NCBI GenBank assembly: GCA_964581465.1
Contig: CAZOOP010000023.1
Location: 1 to 56,447, forward strand
DNA from: WJMB01 sp964581465
GTDB taxonomy: Bacteria; RBG-13-66-14
Reading direction: 5' to 3'
DNA: 56,447 nt
The stretch's first letter is position 1, and each line of letters opens with the position of its first letter. The translations under genes were made by a program, and so were the position numbers. Below the pieces are notes generated by a model. That model did no database searches, was not told where the DNA came from, and saw nothing but the letters and a program-made list of their open reading frames with translations. Below are positions 47,512 through 56,228 of the stretch, one piece after another.

Positions 47512-47540
47512 TTGACAAAACCACCGCTTCGGTCTACTAT
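47512..47540 (+). promoter_or_regulatory. Sigma-70 promoter of tRNA-Val
   Basis: A perfect TTGACA (47512-47517), 17-bp spacer and TACTAT (47535-47540), 36 bp before the mature tRNA 5' end. Confidence 0.85.
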
Positions 47541-47576
47541 TTACGTCCGTCGTCGGCGCACCCCGCCGACAGCGCC

Positions 47577-47653
47577 GGGCGATTAGCTCAGTTGGTTAGA
47601 GTACTTGCTTGACATGCAAGGGGTCACTGGTTCAAATCCAGTATCGCCCACCA
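47577..47653 (+). tRNA. tRNA-Val (anticodon GAC)
   Basis: A complete cloverleaf: acceptor GGGCGAT/ATCGCCC, D-arm TAGCTCAGTTGGTTAGAG, anticodon stem CTTGC/GCAAG around loop TTGACAT (anticodon GAC, which reads GUC and GUU), and T-arm with TTCAAAT. The discriminator is A and CCA is encoded. It is monocistronic, with a clear promoter and terminator. Confidence 0.97.
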
Positions 47654-47679
47654 CCGCCCCCCTTCGGGGGCGGCTTTTT
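47654..47679 (+). terminator. Rho-independent terminator of tRNA-Val
   Basis: CCGCCCCC pairs with GGGGGCGG around a small TTC-type loop, followed by CTTTTTG. It begins directly after the CCA end. Confidence 0.92.
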
Positions 47680-48370
47680 GTATTGGGTCTTCTCAGGTAA
47701 CAATCCACCCCGTCCTTTGTTGACTGCAACTGAGTCGGGTTTCCAATCACAGCCTTACAGTAAAACCGCTGTAAGTTGGGGCTGTTTTAAAGCCCACCCA
47801 CGTAGAAATTGCGTAGATATCATCTGTGCTTTACGACGTTTGACCGGACTCGCTACCGCTATGTTCATTGCCGAAAGCATGATGGAGCCGTGCGAACCGA
47901 ATCGGCCCGATTAGGAGCGGCTTACCGGATCATCACCGCCCCCACTTAACTGCTCCATGTTAATCTTGTAGTTATTTTGCTTGTTCATCTTACTTGCCAG
48001 CACTATCTTTATATATGCTGTTTAGTTTATAATAAGCACTAATCAGGCATGTATTTTATTCAACTGTTATTAAGCGTCTTATAGCCGTACAAGCCGTCAC
48101 TGTCCGAGTGTTGCCTTGTGGCAAAAAACAGACGCGCCTCAAGAGAACGCTGCGAGTCGGGTAGTCGTGACTCCTGACTTGCATCTCGGACTTCACTGTT
48201 TAGGAGACTATATGCTTTCAATTAGTGACTTTATCAAATATAAAAGCCTTTTGGCTTATCGTGCTGGAGCCATTCGTGGGGTAGCTGTCAGCACTTCCGC
48301 TCTAAATAACGCTCATTGTCTTTTTAATCTTGGTTTAATCTTGGTTCATTTTCAGGTGATAACCCCCAAA
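47680..48370. repeat. Gene-free stretch with relic fragments
   Basis: It holds a left-end fragment of family D (near 47873-47930, ending AGGAGCGGCTTACCGG) and, at 48347-48368, GTTCATTTTCAGGTGATAACCCC, the complement of the GGGATNATCAC-type end. Open frames here lack ribosome sites and family resemblance. Confidence 0.5.
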
Positions 48371-48380
48371 CAACCAAAAA

Positions 48381-48404
48381 GAAAGGACCCGCGAGGGCCC
48401 TTTC
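48381..48404 (-). terminator. Terminator of the LysM-protein gene
   Basis: GAAAGGACCC and GGGCCCTTTC pair with one mismatch around GCGA. On the minus strand it is followed by TTTTTGG. It is 56 bp past the stop at 48460. Confidence 0.85.
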
Positions 48405-48459
48405 TCGTATCGCTTATGTACTGCCGTATCGATCGTTGCACCGACTACGGGGAGAGAAC

Positions 48460-48975
48460 CTACATGGTGGGCTCTTCCCGGGGGATGTTAAGCTCCCAAC
48501 CCGGATAGATCATATCCGGATCCTTGATGAGGTCGGTGTTGATATCGTAGATGGCGGGCCACTTGTAAGAATCGGGGCCGCCCCAGTGGTACTCCGCGAT
48601 CATCCAGAGGCAGTCACCCTCGACGACGACGTAGGTGTCGTAAGTCGGTTCGGGCAGCGGCCGCAGGTCGTTGTTGGCATCGCGGATGAGGGAGTTGATG
48701 TCGGCGATCATGCCGTCGATATCACCCATGTCGTTGGCGAGATCTTCGTTCTTATCACTGATATCCTGGGCCTCGGCGTTATCTTCCTCGGCCTTGGTCC
48801 GGTAGTACTCTACCAGATCCTCGCGCTCCCAACCTTCGTGCTCAGGATTGTTCATGTCGTTCTCGAGCTTGCCTTCGATCTGCTCACGCTCGGGATCGGT
48901 CAGCTCAACTTCTTCCTGGGCAACAGCGGGAATCGCGAAGAGGAGTATCAGGAGGATCGGGAAAAGCTTTTTCAT
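48460..48975 (-). CDS. Exported LysM-domain protein
   Basis: A 171-aa protein with a signal peptide (KKLFPILLILLFAIPAVAQ), a charged Glu/Asp/Asn-rich helical middle (about 20-100, heptad-like) and a C-terminal LysM domain: DTYVVVEGDCLWMIAEYHWGGPDSYKWPAIYDINTDLIKDPDMIYPGWELNIP. LysM binds peptidoglycan glycan strands, so the protein probably sits on the cell wall in the periplasm. The gene is 61 bp from the coiled-coil lipoprotein gene on the same strand, and both have long charged helices, so the two products may act together. Confidence 0.88.
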   Translation of the reverse strand: MKKLFPILLILLFAIPAVAQEEVELTDPEREQIEGKLENDMNNPEHEGWEREDLVEYYRTKAEEDNAEAQDISDKNEDLANDMGDIDGMIADINSLIRDANNDLRPLPEPTYDTYVVVEGDCLWMIAEYHWGGPDSYKWPAIYDINTDLIKDPDMIYPGWELNIPREEPTM

Positions 48976-49036
48976 AATCTTATTCCGCCCCCTTCCCCTT
49001 ATGGGACTTAGGTTGTTGTCGGATGTTGGGATGAGT

Positions 49037-49450
49037 CTAGCTCTCAGCTTCGACCTCGGCCTTGTAGTTTTCGTACTTATTCTTCATGGCCTGGATCTCG
49101 CGCTCAAGCTGCTGAATCTTGGCCTCGGCGTCACTGATGGCCTGACCGATCTGCTCGCGCTTCTCGGTGTCCCAATCGGGATCGGGATCTTCGTACTTGG
49201 CGCGGGCCTGCTCCAGCTGGCTGCGCAGGTTCTCGAGCTCGCTCTCAGCGCTAGCGATCTTCTGATCGTAGCCCTCGAACTCGTCCTTCTCGTCATCGAG
49301 GTTGGCCTCGGCGGCCGTAGCCTCCTTCTCGGCATCGTCATATTCCTTCAACTCCTCATCGGAGTAACCACAACTGGTAATGAAGGGGACGATGGCCAGG
49401 AGGAGAGACGCGAAGGCGAGAACCAGCAACCGTAGGGTCGAGTTCCGCAT
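49037..49450 (-). CDS. Coiled-coil lipoprotein
   Basis: A 137-aa protein. The signal peptide ends in a lipobox-like VPFITSCG, with the Cys at about residue 27. The remainder is one long charged coiled coil (EELKEYDDAEKEATAAEANLDDEKDEFEG... and IQQLEREIQAMKNKYENYKAEVE). Length and design resemble small periplasmic spacer lipoproteins such as Lpp-like proteins, without sequence identity to them. ATG at 49450 is used; an alternative GTG at 49462 lies closer to GGAGG. It is upstream of and probably cotranscribed with the LysM gene. Confidence 0.8.
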   Translation of the reverse strand: MRNSTLRLLVLAFASLLLAIVPFITSCGYSDEELKEYDDAEKEATAAEANLDDEKDEFEGYDQKIASAESELENLRSQLEQARAKYEDPDPDWDTEKREQIGQAISDAEAKIQQLEREIQAMKNKYENYKAEVEAES

Positions 49451-49732
49451 TCTTAACACCACCTCCGGTTTCGTGTTCGGTTTACAGGTGATAGGTTAGG
49501 TTCGCTAGAAGGGTCGGACGCAAGTTTATATCGCCGACCAAGAGATCGTCGGATAGGCGCTTAGCCCCTTTGATCTCAATGATATAGTGGAGGCCTGAGC
49601 CCGTCTACATCATTAAGTAGGTTCATGGTACTTGCGGAGCCTCAAAATGTCAAGCCTTTTCCAAAACCGCTACTATCAGTCAGTCTTGGCTAAGCTCCGG
49701 CTGATCTTGGCCGCCCCTGGCATGGTTCCCTA

Positions 49733-49766
49733 ACGGTTCGGGACGGTTCGGGACGGTTCGGGACGG
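49733..49766 (+). repeat. 10-bp tandem repeats
   Basis: ACGGTTCGGG is repeated three times plus a partial fourth unit, in the 508-bp gene-free stretch 49451-49958. No gene or RNA is apparent in the rest of that stretch. Confidence 0.85.
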
Positions 49767-49958
49767 TCAGGAGGAATCCCGCGCGGTTTGGCGGGCGGGG
49801 AGTTTAGCACTTCTGCCTCCAAAAACCCGCGGAACCCTACCGCTGAATGAACCACTGAATCAATGATGATCCCATGATTGCTCCAGGGCTCATCGCACCT
49901 GAAGTAGCAACGCCCCTCACGTCAGGTAGGCCTACGTAGAATCCGGCGTCGAAACCGC

Positions 49959-50375
49959 TCAGCGGAGCGGGCTCAGGTCCGCGTAGAGGCCGTCGGCCTC
50001 GGTGGCGGAAAGGTAACCGTCGGCTACGGCGGTGTCGATCCGACCGGCCAACTCGGCGACGAGGGTCTCGTTCTCGGTTGCCGCCTCCCGGGGCAGGCCC
50101 AGGATGGTCAGTCGCAGCACCGCGGCGTCGGCGGGGCGCTCGTAGACGGCGCGCTCCAGGGTGGAACAGAAGCTGGCCTTGACCATCTCGCCGATCAGGC
50201 GCTCCTGTTGCATCATGACCAATACGACCACCAGCATGGCGCCGAGCAATCCGGCGACGACGGCCGCTCCGCAGCCCCGACGCGAAGCCGTTTTATGCGG
50301 GGCTGTCGGCATCCTCCGGCCTCGATTCCGAACCGCGCGTTGGCGGGGCGAACTGACATAGCAGCGGTCGGTCAT
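49959..50375 (-). CDS. Small membrane-anchored protein of unknown function
   Basis: A 138-aa protein (117 aa if it starts at the internal ATG at 50312). One transmembrane helix (GAAVVAGLLGAMLVVVLVMM) lies near the N-terminus. The C-terminal part is a small helical domain with one Cys (ASFCSTLERAVYERPADAAVLRLTILGL) ending in helices resembling a short SHOCT-like or recruitment module (IDTAVADGYLSATEADGLYADL). The upstream ATG at 50375 lacks a ribosome site, but TATAAT lies just before it. The internal ATG has GGAGG immediately adjacent. I cannot assign a function. Confidence 0.6.
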   Translation of the reverse strand: MTDRCYVSSPRQRAVRNRGRRMPTAPHKTASRRGCGAAVVAGLLGAMLVVVLVMMQQERLIGEMVKASFCSTLERAVYERPADAAVLRLTILGLPREAATENETLVAELAGRIDTAVADGYLSATEADGLYADLSPLR

Positions 50376-50601
50376 TCAACGTCGATTATATCAAAAAGGC
50401 GCGCCGAGACCAAATATGATCTGACCGGGGGGATTATCCGCGATCAACCACCTCCGGCTTCGCAGGGTGGGGTATGTTTTCTATTGGGATCGTTTACTCA
50501 GTCCAGACCGAATCGTGATTGTAACCTGCTGATAACATGTTTGATGATCTTCAGATACTATAATAAAGCAGGTGATCAACAAAGTTGTTAGAAATGGTGA
50601 A

Positions 50602-51311
50602 GGGATTACCACTCGCATCCGGACCGGTATAATTTGCTAGGGATCACTTAAATGCCACCAACCATGGTGTCACTAAATAACGTTCTGTTATATGCAGCCA
50701 GCAGGTAATCAGACGTGCACATCGAGCGAACTGCTTGTGGCGGGTACGTGGGTTTCCACATTCCCAAGATGCCCGTAGCGAGGTCACGTCGCTCTTTTAT
50801 CAACTGCTTGGCGCAATGAGCTTCGATGACGATGCGCCGATCCTAAGTGACCTATTAACATATATATATAACTAGTAGGCGCCGAAGGTTGAGTTGGCTG
50901 GCCAAACATCATTCGGCATAGCCTCGTATCAGCAGCTCTTTCGGGGCGGATCGGTATTTCGACTTGGATTTGTTTGGTCCGGGATCATTTGTAATGCCAT
51001 TTGCTAATAGCTTGTCATTAAGTGCTTCAAAGCTCAACCCGCTGTCATTTCCCGTAAGTCCATTTCTGGAAAAAATCCACTAATCTGCGCCAAGTGCCGT
51101 GGGAATCCGGCAAACTGTCTGTCCCACCGGACAGCCTTGAAACAGTGGCCGCTGGAGAACAAGCCAAATGCGAACTATTGCGTGTATCAGCCCTTGTCTC
51201 AAATGGATGCCCGAACAAGATGGCGTCATAATCAAAACAAGCTTGATGAGCAACTCTAACTAGCAGCTCGCAATCGCTACAGATATTGGTCCGGTTTCTT
51301 GTGATGATACC
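50602..51311 (+). repeat. Relic element, family C, copy 2
   Basis: About 710 bp starting GGGATTACCACTCGCATCCG and ending GGTTTCTTGTGATGATACC, so its ends are imperfect inverted repeats. The block 50760-51010 matches 26944-27200. Minus-strand fragments (DRRIVIEAHCAKQLIKERRDL) suggest a former coding region, possibly a transposase, now broken. 50376-50601 holds an inverted family D right-end fragment. Confidence 0.55.
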
Positions 51312-51540
51312 AATTTTTTCCACCACCGAGCCGGGTGTCGTTCACGGCCCGAATACCTCAACAAACAGCCAACAAGCGTCGGCAAATCCCCCCGACCCAG
51401 CCTCCCGGGGCAAATCTCCCCTTGCCTGACCCGCTTCCATGTTCTATCATCCTCCTTGAGAGTTCACAATCAATCAACCGGCCGGTCAGCCCGTCGAGGG
51501 CGTCCGCGATCGACTGTCCGCCATCAAGGAGGAGTCGGGG

Positions 51541-52596
51541 ATGGATAAACCGCTGTACTACTTCAACGGCGACCAAACCAAAGCGAATCTGGATTTCCCC
51601 CACCTGGGCTTCGACTATACCCGCTGCCCCTACCGCTTCGAGGCCGTCTACGAGTTCGGCGTCTGGCGGGTCCGCGGCCTGCTCGAAGACAACCAGCTCC
51701 ACCTGCCCGAGGGCAGCCAGTGCGTCCATTACGGCCAGCAGCTCTTCGAGGGGATGAAGGTCCAGACCGGCGCAGACGGCAAGATCTACGCCTTCCGCCC
51801 CCGCGACAACGCCCGGCGGATCAACGAGGGCGCCCGCTATCTCTGCGGCGCCGAGATCCCCGAGGAGCTTTTCATCCGCGGCGTCGAAGAGGTCACCCTG
51901 GCCAACCTGCCCTTCGTCCCGCCCCACGGCTCCGGAGCCGCCCTCTACGTGCGCCCCTTCTGGCTGGGCATCGACGACAATGTCGGCGTCAAGCCCGCCC
52001 GCAATTACATCTTCCGTATTTATGTCACCCCGGTGGGTCCCTACTTCCCCGGCGGCTTCGGCCCCGACCAGGGCAAGAGTTTCATGGTCAGCAAGTACGA
52101 CCGCGCCGCCCCCCACGGCACCGGCCACGTCAAGGCCGGCGGCAACTACGCCGGCAGCTTCCTACCCACCCTGGAGGCCCGGGGCGAGGGCTTCGCCGGA
52201 GCCATCTTCATGGACCCGGCCGAGCACAAGAACATCGAAGAGATCGGCGCCGCCAACTTCCTCGGCTTCAAGAACGACACCCTGGTCACCGTGGAATCGC
52301 CGAGCATCCTGCGCTCGATCACCCGGCTGTCGCTGCTCGAGATCGCCGAGAAGGTCTACGGCTGGAAAACCGAGGAACGCCTGATTAACCTCGACGAACT
52401 CGATGACTTCGACGCCGCCGCCTGCTGCGGCACCGCCGCCGTGCTGACCTGGATCAAGGGCATCACCGATCCCAAGAGCGGACGGAGCTGGGAGTTCCCC
52501 TTCGACGAGCGCTGGGTCAAACTCTACGATCAGCTCACCGGCATCCAGACCGCCAAGGTCGACGATCCCTTCGGTTGGCGATACGAGATCAAGTAA
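51541..52596 (+). CDS. ilvE: Branched-chain amino acid aminotransferase
   Basis: A PLP-dependent fold-IV transaminase for Val/Leu/Ile. The protein has 351 aa, the length of the longer BCAT2-like class. The Schiff-base Lys is in GHVKAGGNYAGSFLPTLEA. HYGQQLFEGMKVQTGADGKIYAFRPRDNARRI is the conserved N-domain block, and MDPAEHKNIEEIGAANFLGF holds the PLP-contact Glu. The C-terminal CCGTAAVLTWI is the phosphate-cup segment. The ATG at 51541 has AAGGAGG 9-10 bp upstream. It is a single gene; no ilv/leu neighbours were seen. Confidence 0.95.
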   Translation: MDKPLYYFNGDQTKANLDFPHLGFDYTRCPYRFEAVYEFGVWRVRGLLEDNQLHLPEGSQCVHYGQQLFEGMKVQTGADGKIYAFRPRDNARRINEGARYLCGAEIPEELFIRGVEEVTLANLPFVPPHGSGAALYVRPFWLGIDDNVGVKPARNYIFRIYVTPVGPYFPGGFGPDQGKSFMVSKYDRAAPHGTGHVKAGGNYAGSFLPTLEARGEGFAGAIFMDPAEHKNIEEIGAANFLGFKNDTLVTVESPSILRSITRLSLLEIAEKVYGWKTEERLINLDELDDFDAAACCGTAAVLTWIKGITDPKSGRSWEFPFDERWVKLYDQLTGIQTAKVDDPFGWRYEIK

Positions 52597-52623
52597 CACC
52601 GCCACCAACACACGATCAAACAA

Positions 52624-52643
52624 CGGGACCCCGCGGGGTCCCG
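52624..52643 (+). terminator. Hairpin after ilvE
   Basis: CGGGACCCC pairs with GGGGTCCCG around GC, 28 bp past the stop. No T-run follows, so it may be a processing or weak terminator hairpin. Confidence 0.5.
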
Positions 52644-52770
52644 ACGCTTATCCCGGTGTCACAACGGCGCAACGGAGCCGGCGTCACACAACTACCCAAA
52701 GAGCGACCGAGGACCTGTCGCACGGTTGTCCGACCCGCTGTCAGCTTGCCAAAAACCCGGGGCGTCATCT

Positions 52771-52960
52771 CCGGCCTTCGCCGAACCCCGGCGCGACCGA
52801 TACCCGCCGCCTCGGCCCGGCGTTGGCACATTTCTTGCGATCGACTGCGGTCGTTTTGGGCTGGGACCTCTCCCGCTCCGCTGCAAGAAATGTGCCAACG
52901 CCTCACGCAGGAGCAATCCGGCGCTCCGAAAGCGGCATGAAGGGGTTCGACGAAGGCCGG
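52771..52960. repeat. Nested palindrome, copy 7 (compensated variant)
   Basis: Inner arms GGCGTTGGCACATTTCTTGC at 52819-52838 and its exact complement at 52883-52902 (44-nt loop, reversed orientation). The G-to-A change relative to the other copies is present in both arms, so pairing is kept. Outer arms 52771-52789 and 52942-52960 pair over 18 of 19 positions. TGGCAC-N5-TTGC is retained. It lies 175 bp past ilvE and upstream of the NtrC-like gene. Confidence 0.9.
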
Positions 52961-52983
52961 GCGGACAAGGTGGACGGCCTTGC

Positions 52984-53028
52984 CACATATGGCCCCATGT
53001 GCTACCATATGTAACAAGCGTTACATAT
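52984..53028 (+). promoter_or_regulatory. Two operator-like inverted repeats upstream of the NtrC-type gene
   Basis: CACAT (52984-52988) and ATGTG (52997-53001) form one dyad. ATATGTAAC (53007-53015) and GTTACATAT (53020-53028) form a second, perfect 9-bp dyad with a 4-bp spacer. Both are AT-rich against the local background and end 49 bp before the start codon, as expected of a transcription factor site. Confidence 0.6.
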
Positions 53029-53076
53029 ATGGACGACCCTGCCTGTTATCAGCGTCCACCCACGGGGGATGAAGCC

Positions 53077-54426
53077 ATGAAAATCCTCGTCGTCGATGAT
53101 CACGAACCCACCCTGGCCCTGCTCAAGGCTATCATCAAAAAGGCCGGCTACCAGGTCGAGACGGCCTCCGCCGCCGCCGACGGCCTGGCGCGCGTCGAGG
53201 CCGGCGATGTCGCCGTGGTCTTCACCGATCTGGTGATGCCGGGGATGGGTGGCCTGGACTTCCTCAAACGGGCCAAGGCCGTCGACCCGGACCTGCCCAT
53301 CCTGGTCATGACCGGCCAGGGGACCATCGAAACCGCCGTCGAGGCGATGCGTCACGGCGCCGAGGACTATCTGACCAAGCCCATCGCCCGCAGCGAGGTG
53401 ATCCTGCAGATCGAGCGCGCCTTGGAGAAACGCCGCCTGGTGACCGAAAACCGGGAGCTGCGCGGCGAGCTGGCCGACCGCTACTCCTACGACAAGATCA
53501 TCGGCAACTCCCGGGCGATGAAGAAGGTCTACCAGATCATCGCCAAGGTGGCTCCCTCCGACGTCACCGTGCTGATCCGCGGCGAGAACGGCACCGGCAA
53601 GGACCTGGTCGCCCGCGCCCTGCACTACAACTCACCCCGCCGCAAAGGACCTTTCGTCAAAATCGACTGTACGGCCCTGCCCGAGGGCCTGTTGGAGAGC
53701 GAGCTCTTCGGCTACAAGAAGGGAGCCTTCACCGGCGCAAACCGCGACAAGCCCGGCCGCGTCGAGAACTCCGCGGGCGGAACCCTCTTCCTCGACGAGA
53801 TATCGGAGCTGACCTCACCGCTGCAGGCCAAGGTGCTGCGGCTGATCCAGGAACGCCGCTTCGAACGCCTGGGCGAGAACCAGACCCGCGAGGTCGACGT
53901 CCGTCTGCTCGCCGCCACCAACACCGACCTCGAGAAAGCCATCGAAAACGGCGACTTCCGCCGCGACCTCTTCTACCGCCTCAACGTCGTGCCCATCGTC
54001 CTGCCGCCGCTGCGCGAGCGCGAGGGCGACGTGCTGCTGCTGGCCCGCACACTACTCGAGTCGACCTGCCGGCGTTACAACCGCGCCTACGGCGGCATCG
54101 AGAGCGAAGCCGCCGATGCCCTGATCCGCTACGACTGGCCGGGCAACGTCCGCGAGCTGGAGAACCTGATCGAACGCCTGGTGGTCCTTTCCGATGGCGA
54201 AGAGGTCCATGTGCGCCTCGAGGACCTGCCCGACAACGTCACCGCCGCCGAGGGCAGCTTCCTGGCCCAGGCCGTGGCCAAGGACCTCTCCCTCGAGGAA
54301 CTCGAAAAGGAGTACATCCAGGCCGTGCTGGCCAAGACCGACGGCTACAAGACCAAAACCGCCGAGATCTTGGGCATCAACCGCAAGACGCTCTTGGAAA
54401 AGCGCAAACGCTACGATCTGGACTAG
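53077..54426 (+). CDS. NtrC-family sigma-54-dependent response regulator
   Basis: A 449-aa regulator with a receiver domain (about 1-118; D7/D8, phospho-acceptor D51, T79, K101), an AAA+ domain (about 138-375) and a Fis-type helix-turn-helix (about 405-447). Walker A is GENGTGKD (169-176) and the sigma-54 contact loop is GAFTGA (216-221). GGTLFLDEISEL is Walker B. The C-terminus KTKTAEILGINRKTLLEKRKRY is the DNA-binding helix pair. No histidine kinase is adjacent, so the partner is elsewhere. Palindrome copy 7, with sigma-54-like arms, and two dyads lie directly upstream, which suggests autoregulation. Confidence 0.94.
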   Translation: MKILVVDDHEPTLALLKAIIKKAGYQVETASAAADGLARVEAGDVAVVFTDLVMPGMGGLDFLKRAKAVDPDLPILVMTGQGTIETAVEAMRHGAEDYLTKPIARSEVILQIERALEKRRLVTENRELRGELADRYSYDKIIGNSRAMKKVYQIIAKVAPSDVTVLIRGENGTGKDLVARALHYNSPRRKGPFVKIDCTALPEGLLESELFGYKKGAFTGANRDKPGRVENSAGGTLFLDEISELTSPLQAKVLRLIQERRFERLGENQTREVDVRLLAATNTDLEKAIENGDFRRDLFYRLNVVPIVLPPLREREGDVLLLARTLLESTCRRYNRAYGGIESEAADALIRYDWPGNVRELENLIERLVVLSDGEEVHVRLEDLPDNVTAAEGSFLAQAVAKDLSLEELEKEYIQAVLAKTDGYKTKTAEILGINRKTLLEKRKRYDLD

Positions 54427-54492
54427 CCGGGAACCATCTTTTAAGCTAGGCTTATATTCAAATGACAACCCTCAAGCCAACCGGAGCGCAGC

Positions 54493-55161
54493 GTGAGAAT
54501 CCCATGCCGCTACTTGCCAGCCGTTTCGCTTATCTGTTGTGTCCTCCTCGGCGGCTGCTCCACCAGCCCCGTCGAGGGCGGCGGTTCGGGGAAGAGCTAC
54601 CTGTGGGCGCGCGACCTGGCCGACCCGCTGGCCGAGCTCTGGGACCCGGATAACGCCGTCGCCGCCGTCGTCGGTCTCTGGCTCGACGGCCACGGCGAAC
54701 TCGGCGAGGAGGCCGACGAACCCCTTTGGGGCCTCGCTTATACCGCCGCCGGGCAGCCCGAACCCCTCGCCGTCGTCGTCGACTATGACGGCTTGGCCGC
54801 CCCGCTGCCTCTGGAGGACTACGAGCTCGAGTTCGACCAACCCCTGGGCGACTACGACGACACCGACGTGCTCACCTGGATGATCACCGCCGCCGACGCC
54901 ATGCGCGACCATCCCCAGCCCCTGGACGCCTACGATTACCTGCTGGGCGCCGCTCACGAGGACTCCTTCTACGGCCGCGACATCGCCGCCGTGGGCTTCT
55001 TCGAGGAGACCGACCAGGAGACCGAACTCGACCCCGAGGGCTTCGACCCCCTCACCCTGATGCGGGGAGCATACGCCTTCGTCCTGCTGGAATGCGCCTC
55101 CTCGACGGTGCTGCTGCGCAGTTGGGATGTGATCCCCGACGCCGCCCCTCCGACGCGGTGA
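54493..55161 (+). CDS. Lipoprotein of unknown function
   Basis: A 222-aa exported protein. The lipobox is LLGGCST, with the Cys at about residue 22, after a hydrophobic stretch (YLPAVSLICCVLLGG). The mature part is acidic and Leu/Asp-rich with no recognised domain (for example WARDLADPLAELWDPDNAVAAVVGLWLDG and VLTWMITAADAMRDHPQPLDAYDYLLGAAHED). The start is GTG at 54493. It follows the NtrC-like gene by 66 bp and may share its transcript. Palindrome copy 8 begins 7 bp after its stop. Confidence 0.7.
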   Translation: MRIPCRYLPAVSLICCVLLGGCSTSPVEGGGSGKSYLWARDLADPLAELWDPDNAVAAVVGLWLDGHGELGEEADEPLWGLAYTAAGQPEPLAVVVDYDGLAAPLPLEDYELEFDQPLGDYDDTDVLTWMITAADAMRDHPQPLDAYDYLLGAAHEDSFYGRDIAAVGFFEETDQETELDPEGFDPLTLMRGAYAFVLLECASSTVLLRSWDVIPDAAPPTR

Positions 55162-55167
55162 GCCCTT

Positions 55168-55346
55168 CGCGCCCTTTGCCGGAATCCTCCTCGCTCTGAC
55201 GCTTATCGGCAAACGACCGCCCGGCGTTGGCACGTTTCTTGCGCCGTCGCGCGCAGGTCCGACAAATGCCCGCTCCCTTCCGCAAGAAACGTGCCAACGC
55301 CGCCTAGGGCGAGGGTCGTCGCGCTGCAAACCCGGCAAAGGGCGCG
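55168..55346. repeat. Nested palindrome, copy 8
   Basis: Inner arms are at 55223-55242 and 55282-55301 (perfect; the pairing extends one further base outward; 39-nt loop). Outer arms are at 55168-55182 and 55332-55346 (15 bp, perfect). It lies 7 bp past the lipoprotein stop and 43 bp before the methyltransferase frame. The outer-arm core resembles copy 4. Confidence 0.9.
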
Positions 55347-55388
55347 GCCACTATCGACGGTCCAACCCGGGAGAAGCGGTCCGCCTGG

Positions 55389-56228
55389 ATGGCGGATGCT
55401 TTAAGCGAACCACCCTTGAAAAAACATATGGACTGCTCTCTCTACAACGCCCCCCGCTACTACGACATTGCTTTCGGTTGGGACCCCGCCGGCGAGGTAC
55501 GGATTCTCGAGGACCTCTTCGCGCGCTACGCAGTCGGTGAGGTAAATCGTCTGCTCGAGCCGGCTTGCGGTTCCGGTCGCCTGCTGCGAGCCTTCGCCGA
55601 ACGGGGTTACAGGGTGCTGGGTTATGACGCCAACCCGGCGATGGCCGCCTACGCGGCCGAGCGCTCCGACGGCGGCTCCCATCCTGGCCTCGAGGTCCAG
55701 CGGGCCGGGATGACCGACTACGACGCCGATCGGGAGTTCGACGCCGCCTACAACGTCATCAACAGCCTGGGCTACCTCACCGCCGATACGGAGATCGTCG
55801 AGCACTTCCGCGGCACCGCCGCGGCGCTGCGTCCCGGCGGCGTCTACGTTGTCCAGGCATCCTGCGCCTATCGCGAGCTCCCCGGCGAGCCCGGTGTCTG
55901 GAGTTCCGCCCGCGACGGCGTCCGGGTGCGGACGAGTTGGCGCGTCGTCGAGCAGGACCATGACCGGCGTCTGAGCCGGGAGCACTGCCGGTTGGAGATC
56001 GACGACAACGGCCGCACTCTGGTTATCCAGGAACGCCACGAGCTGCGCCTCTGGCTGTCCGACGAGCTCCACGCCCTGGCCGTCGCGGGCGGCCTCGGCG
56101 TGTGCGGCGTTCACGACGAACGCGGCGGACTGATCGATCCCGAGACCGAGCTCACCGGGGAGCTGGGCAACCTTTACCACGTGTTTTGCAAGAGGACCGG
56201 GTGTGCCGGTAAGCCCTTACGGCGATAA
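55389..56228 (+). CDS. Class I SAM-dependent methyltransferase
   Basis: A 279-aa protein (266 aa if the internal ATG at 55428 is used, which begins MDCSLYNAPRYYDIAFGWD, a natural family N-terminus). SAM-binding motif I is RLLEPACGSGRLLRAFAERG, motif II is GYDANPAMAAYA, and the post-motif region DAAYNVINSLGYL is the methyltransferase type 11/25 acidic loop. The C-terminal sheet (LRLWLSDELHALAVAGGLGVCGVHDE) matches the family. The substrate is unknown. It is the last complete gene in the window. Confidence 0.85.
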   Translation: MADALSEPPLKKHMDCSLYNAPRYYDIAFGWDPAGEVRILEDLFARYAVGEVNRLLEPACGSGRLLRAFAERGYRVLGYDANPAMAAYAAERSDGGSHPGLEVQRAGMTDYDADREFDAAYNVINSLGYLTADTEIVEHFRGTAAALRPGGVYVVQASCAYRELPGEPGVWSSARDGVRVRTSWRVVEQDHDRRLSREHCRLEIDDNGRTLVIQERHELRLWLSDELHALAVAGGLGVCGVHDERGGLIDPETELTGELGNLYHVFCKRTGCAGKPLRR

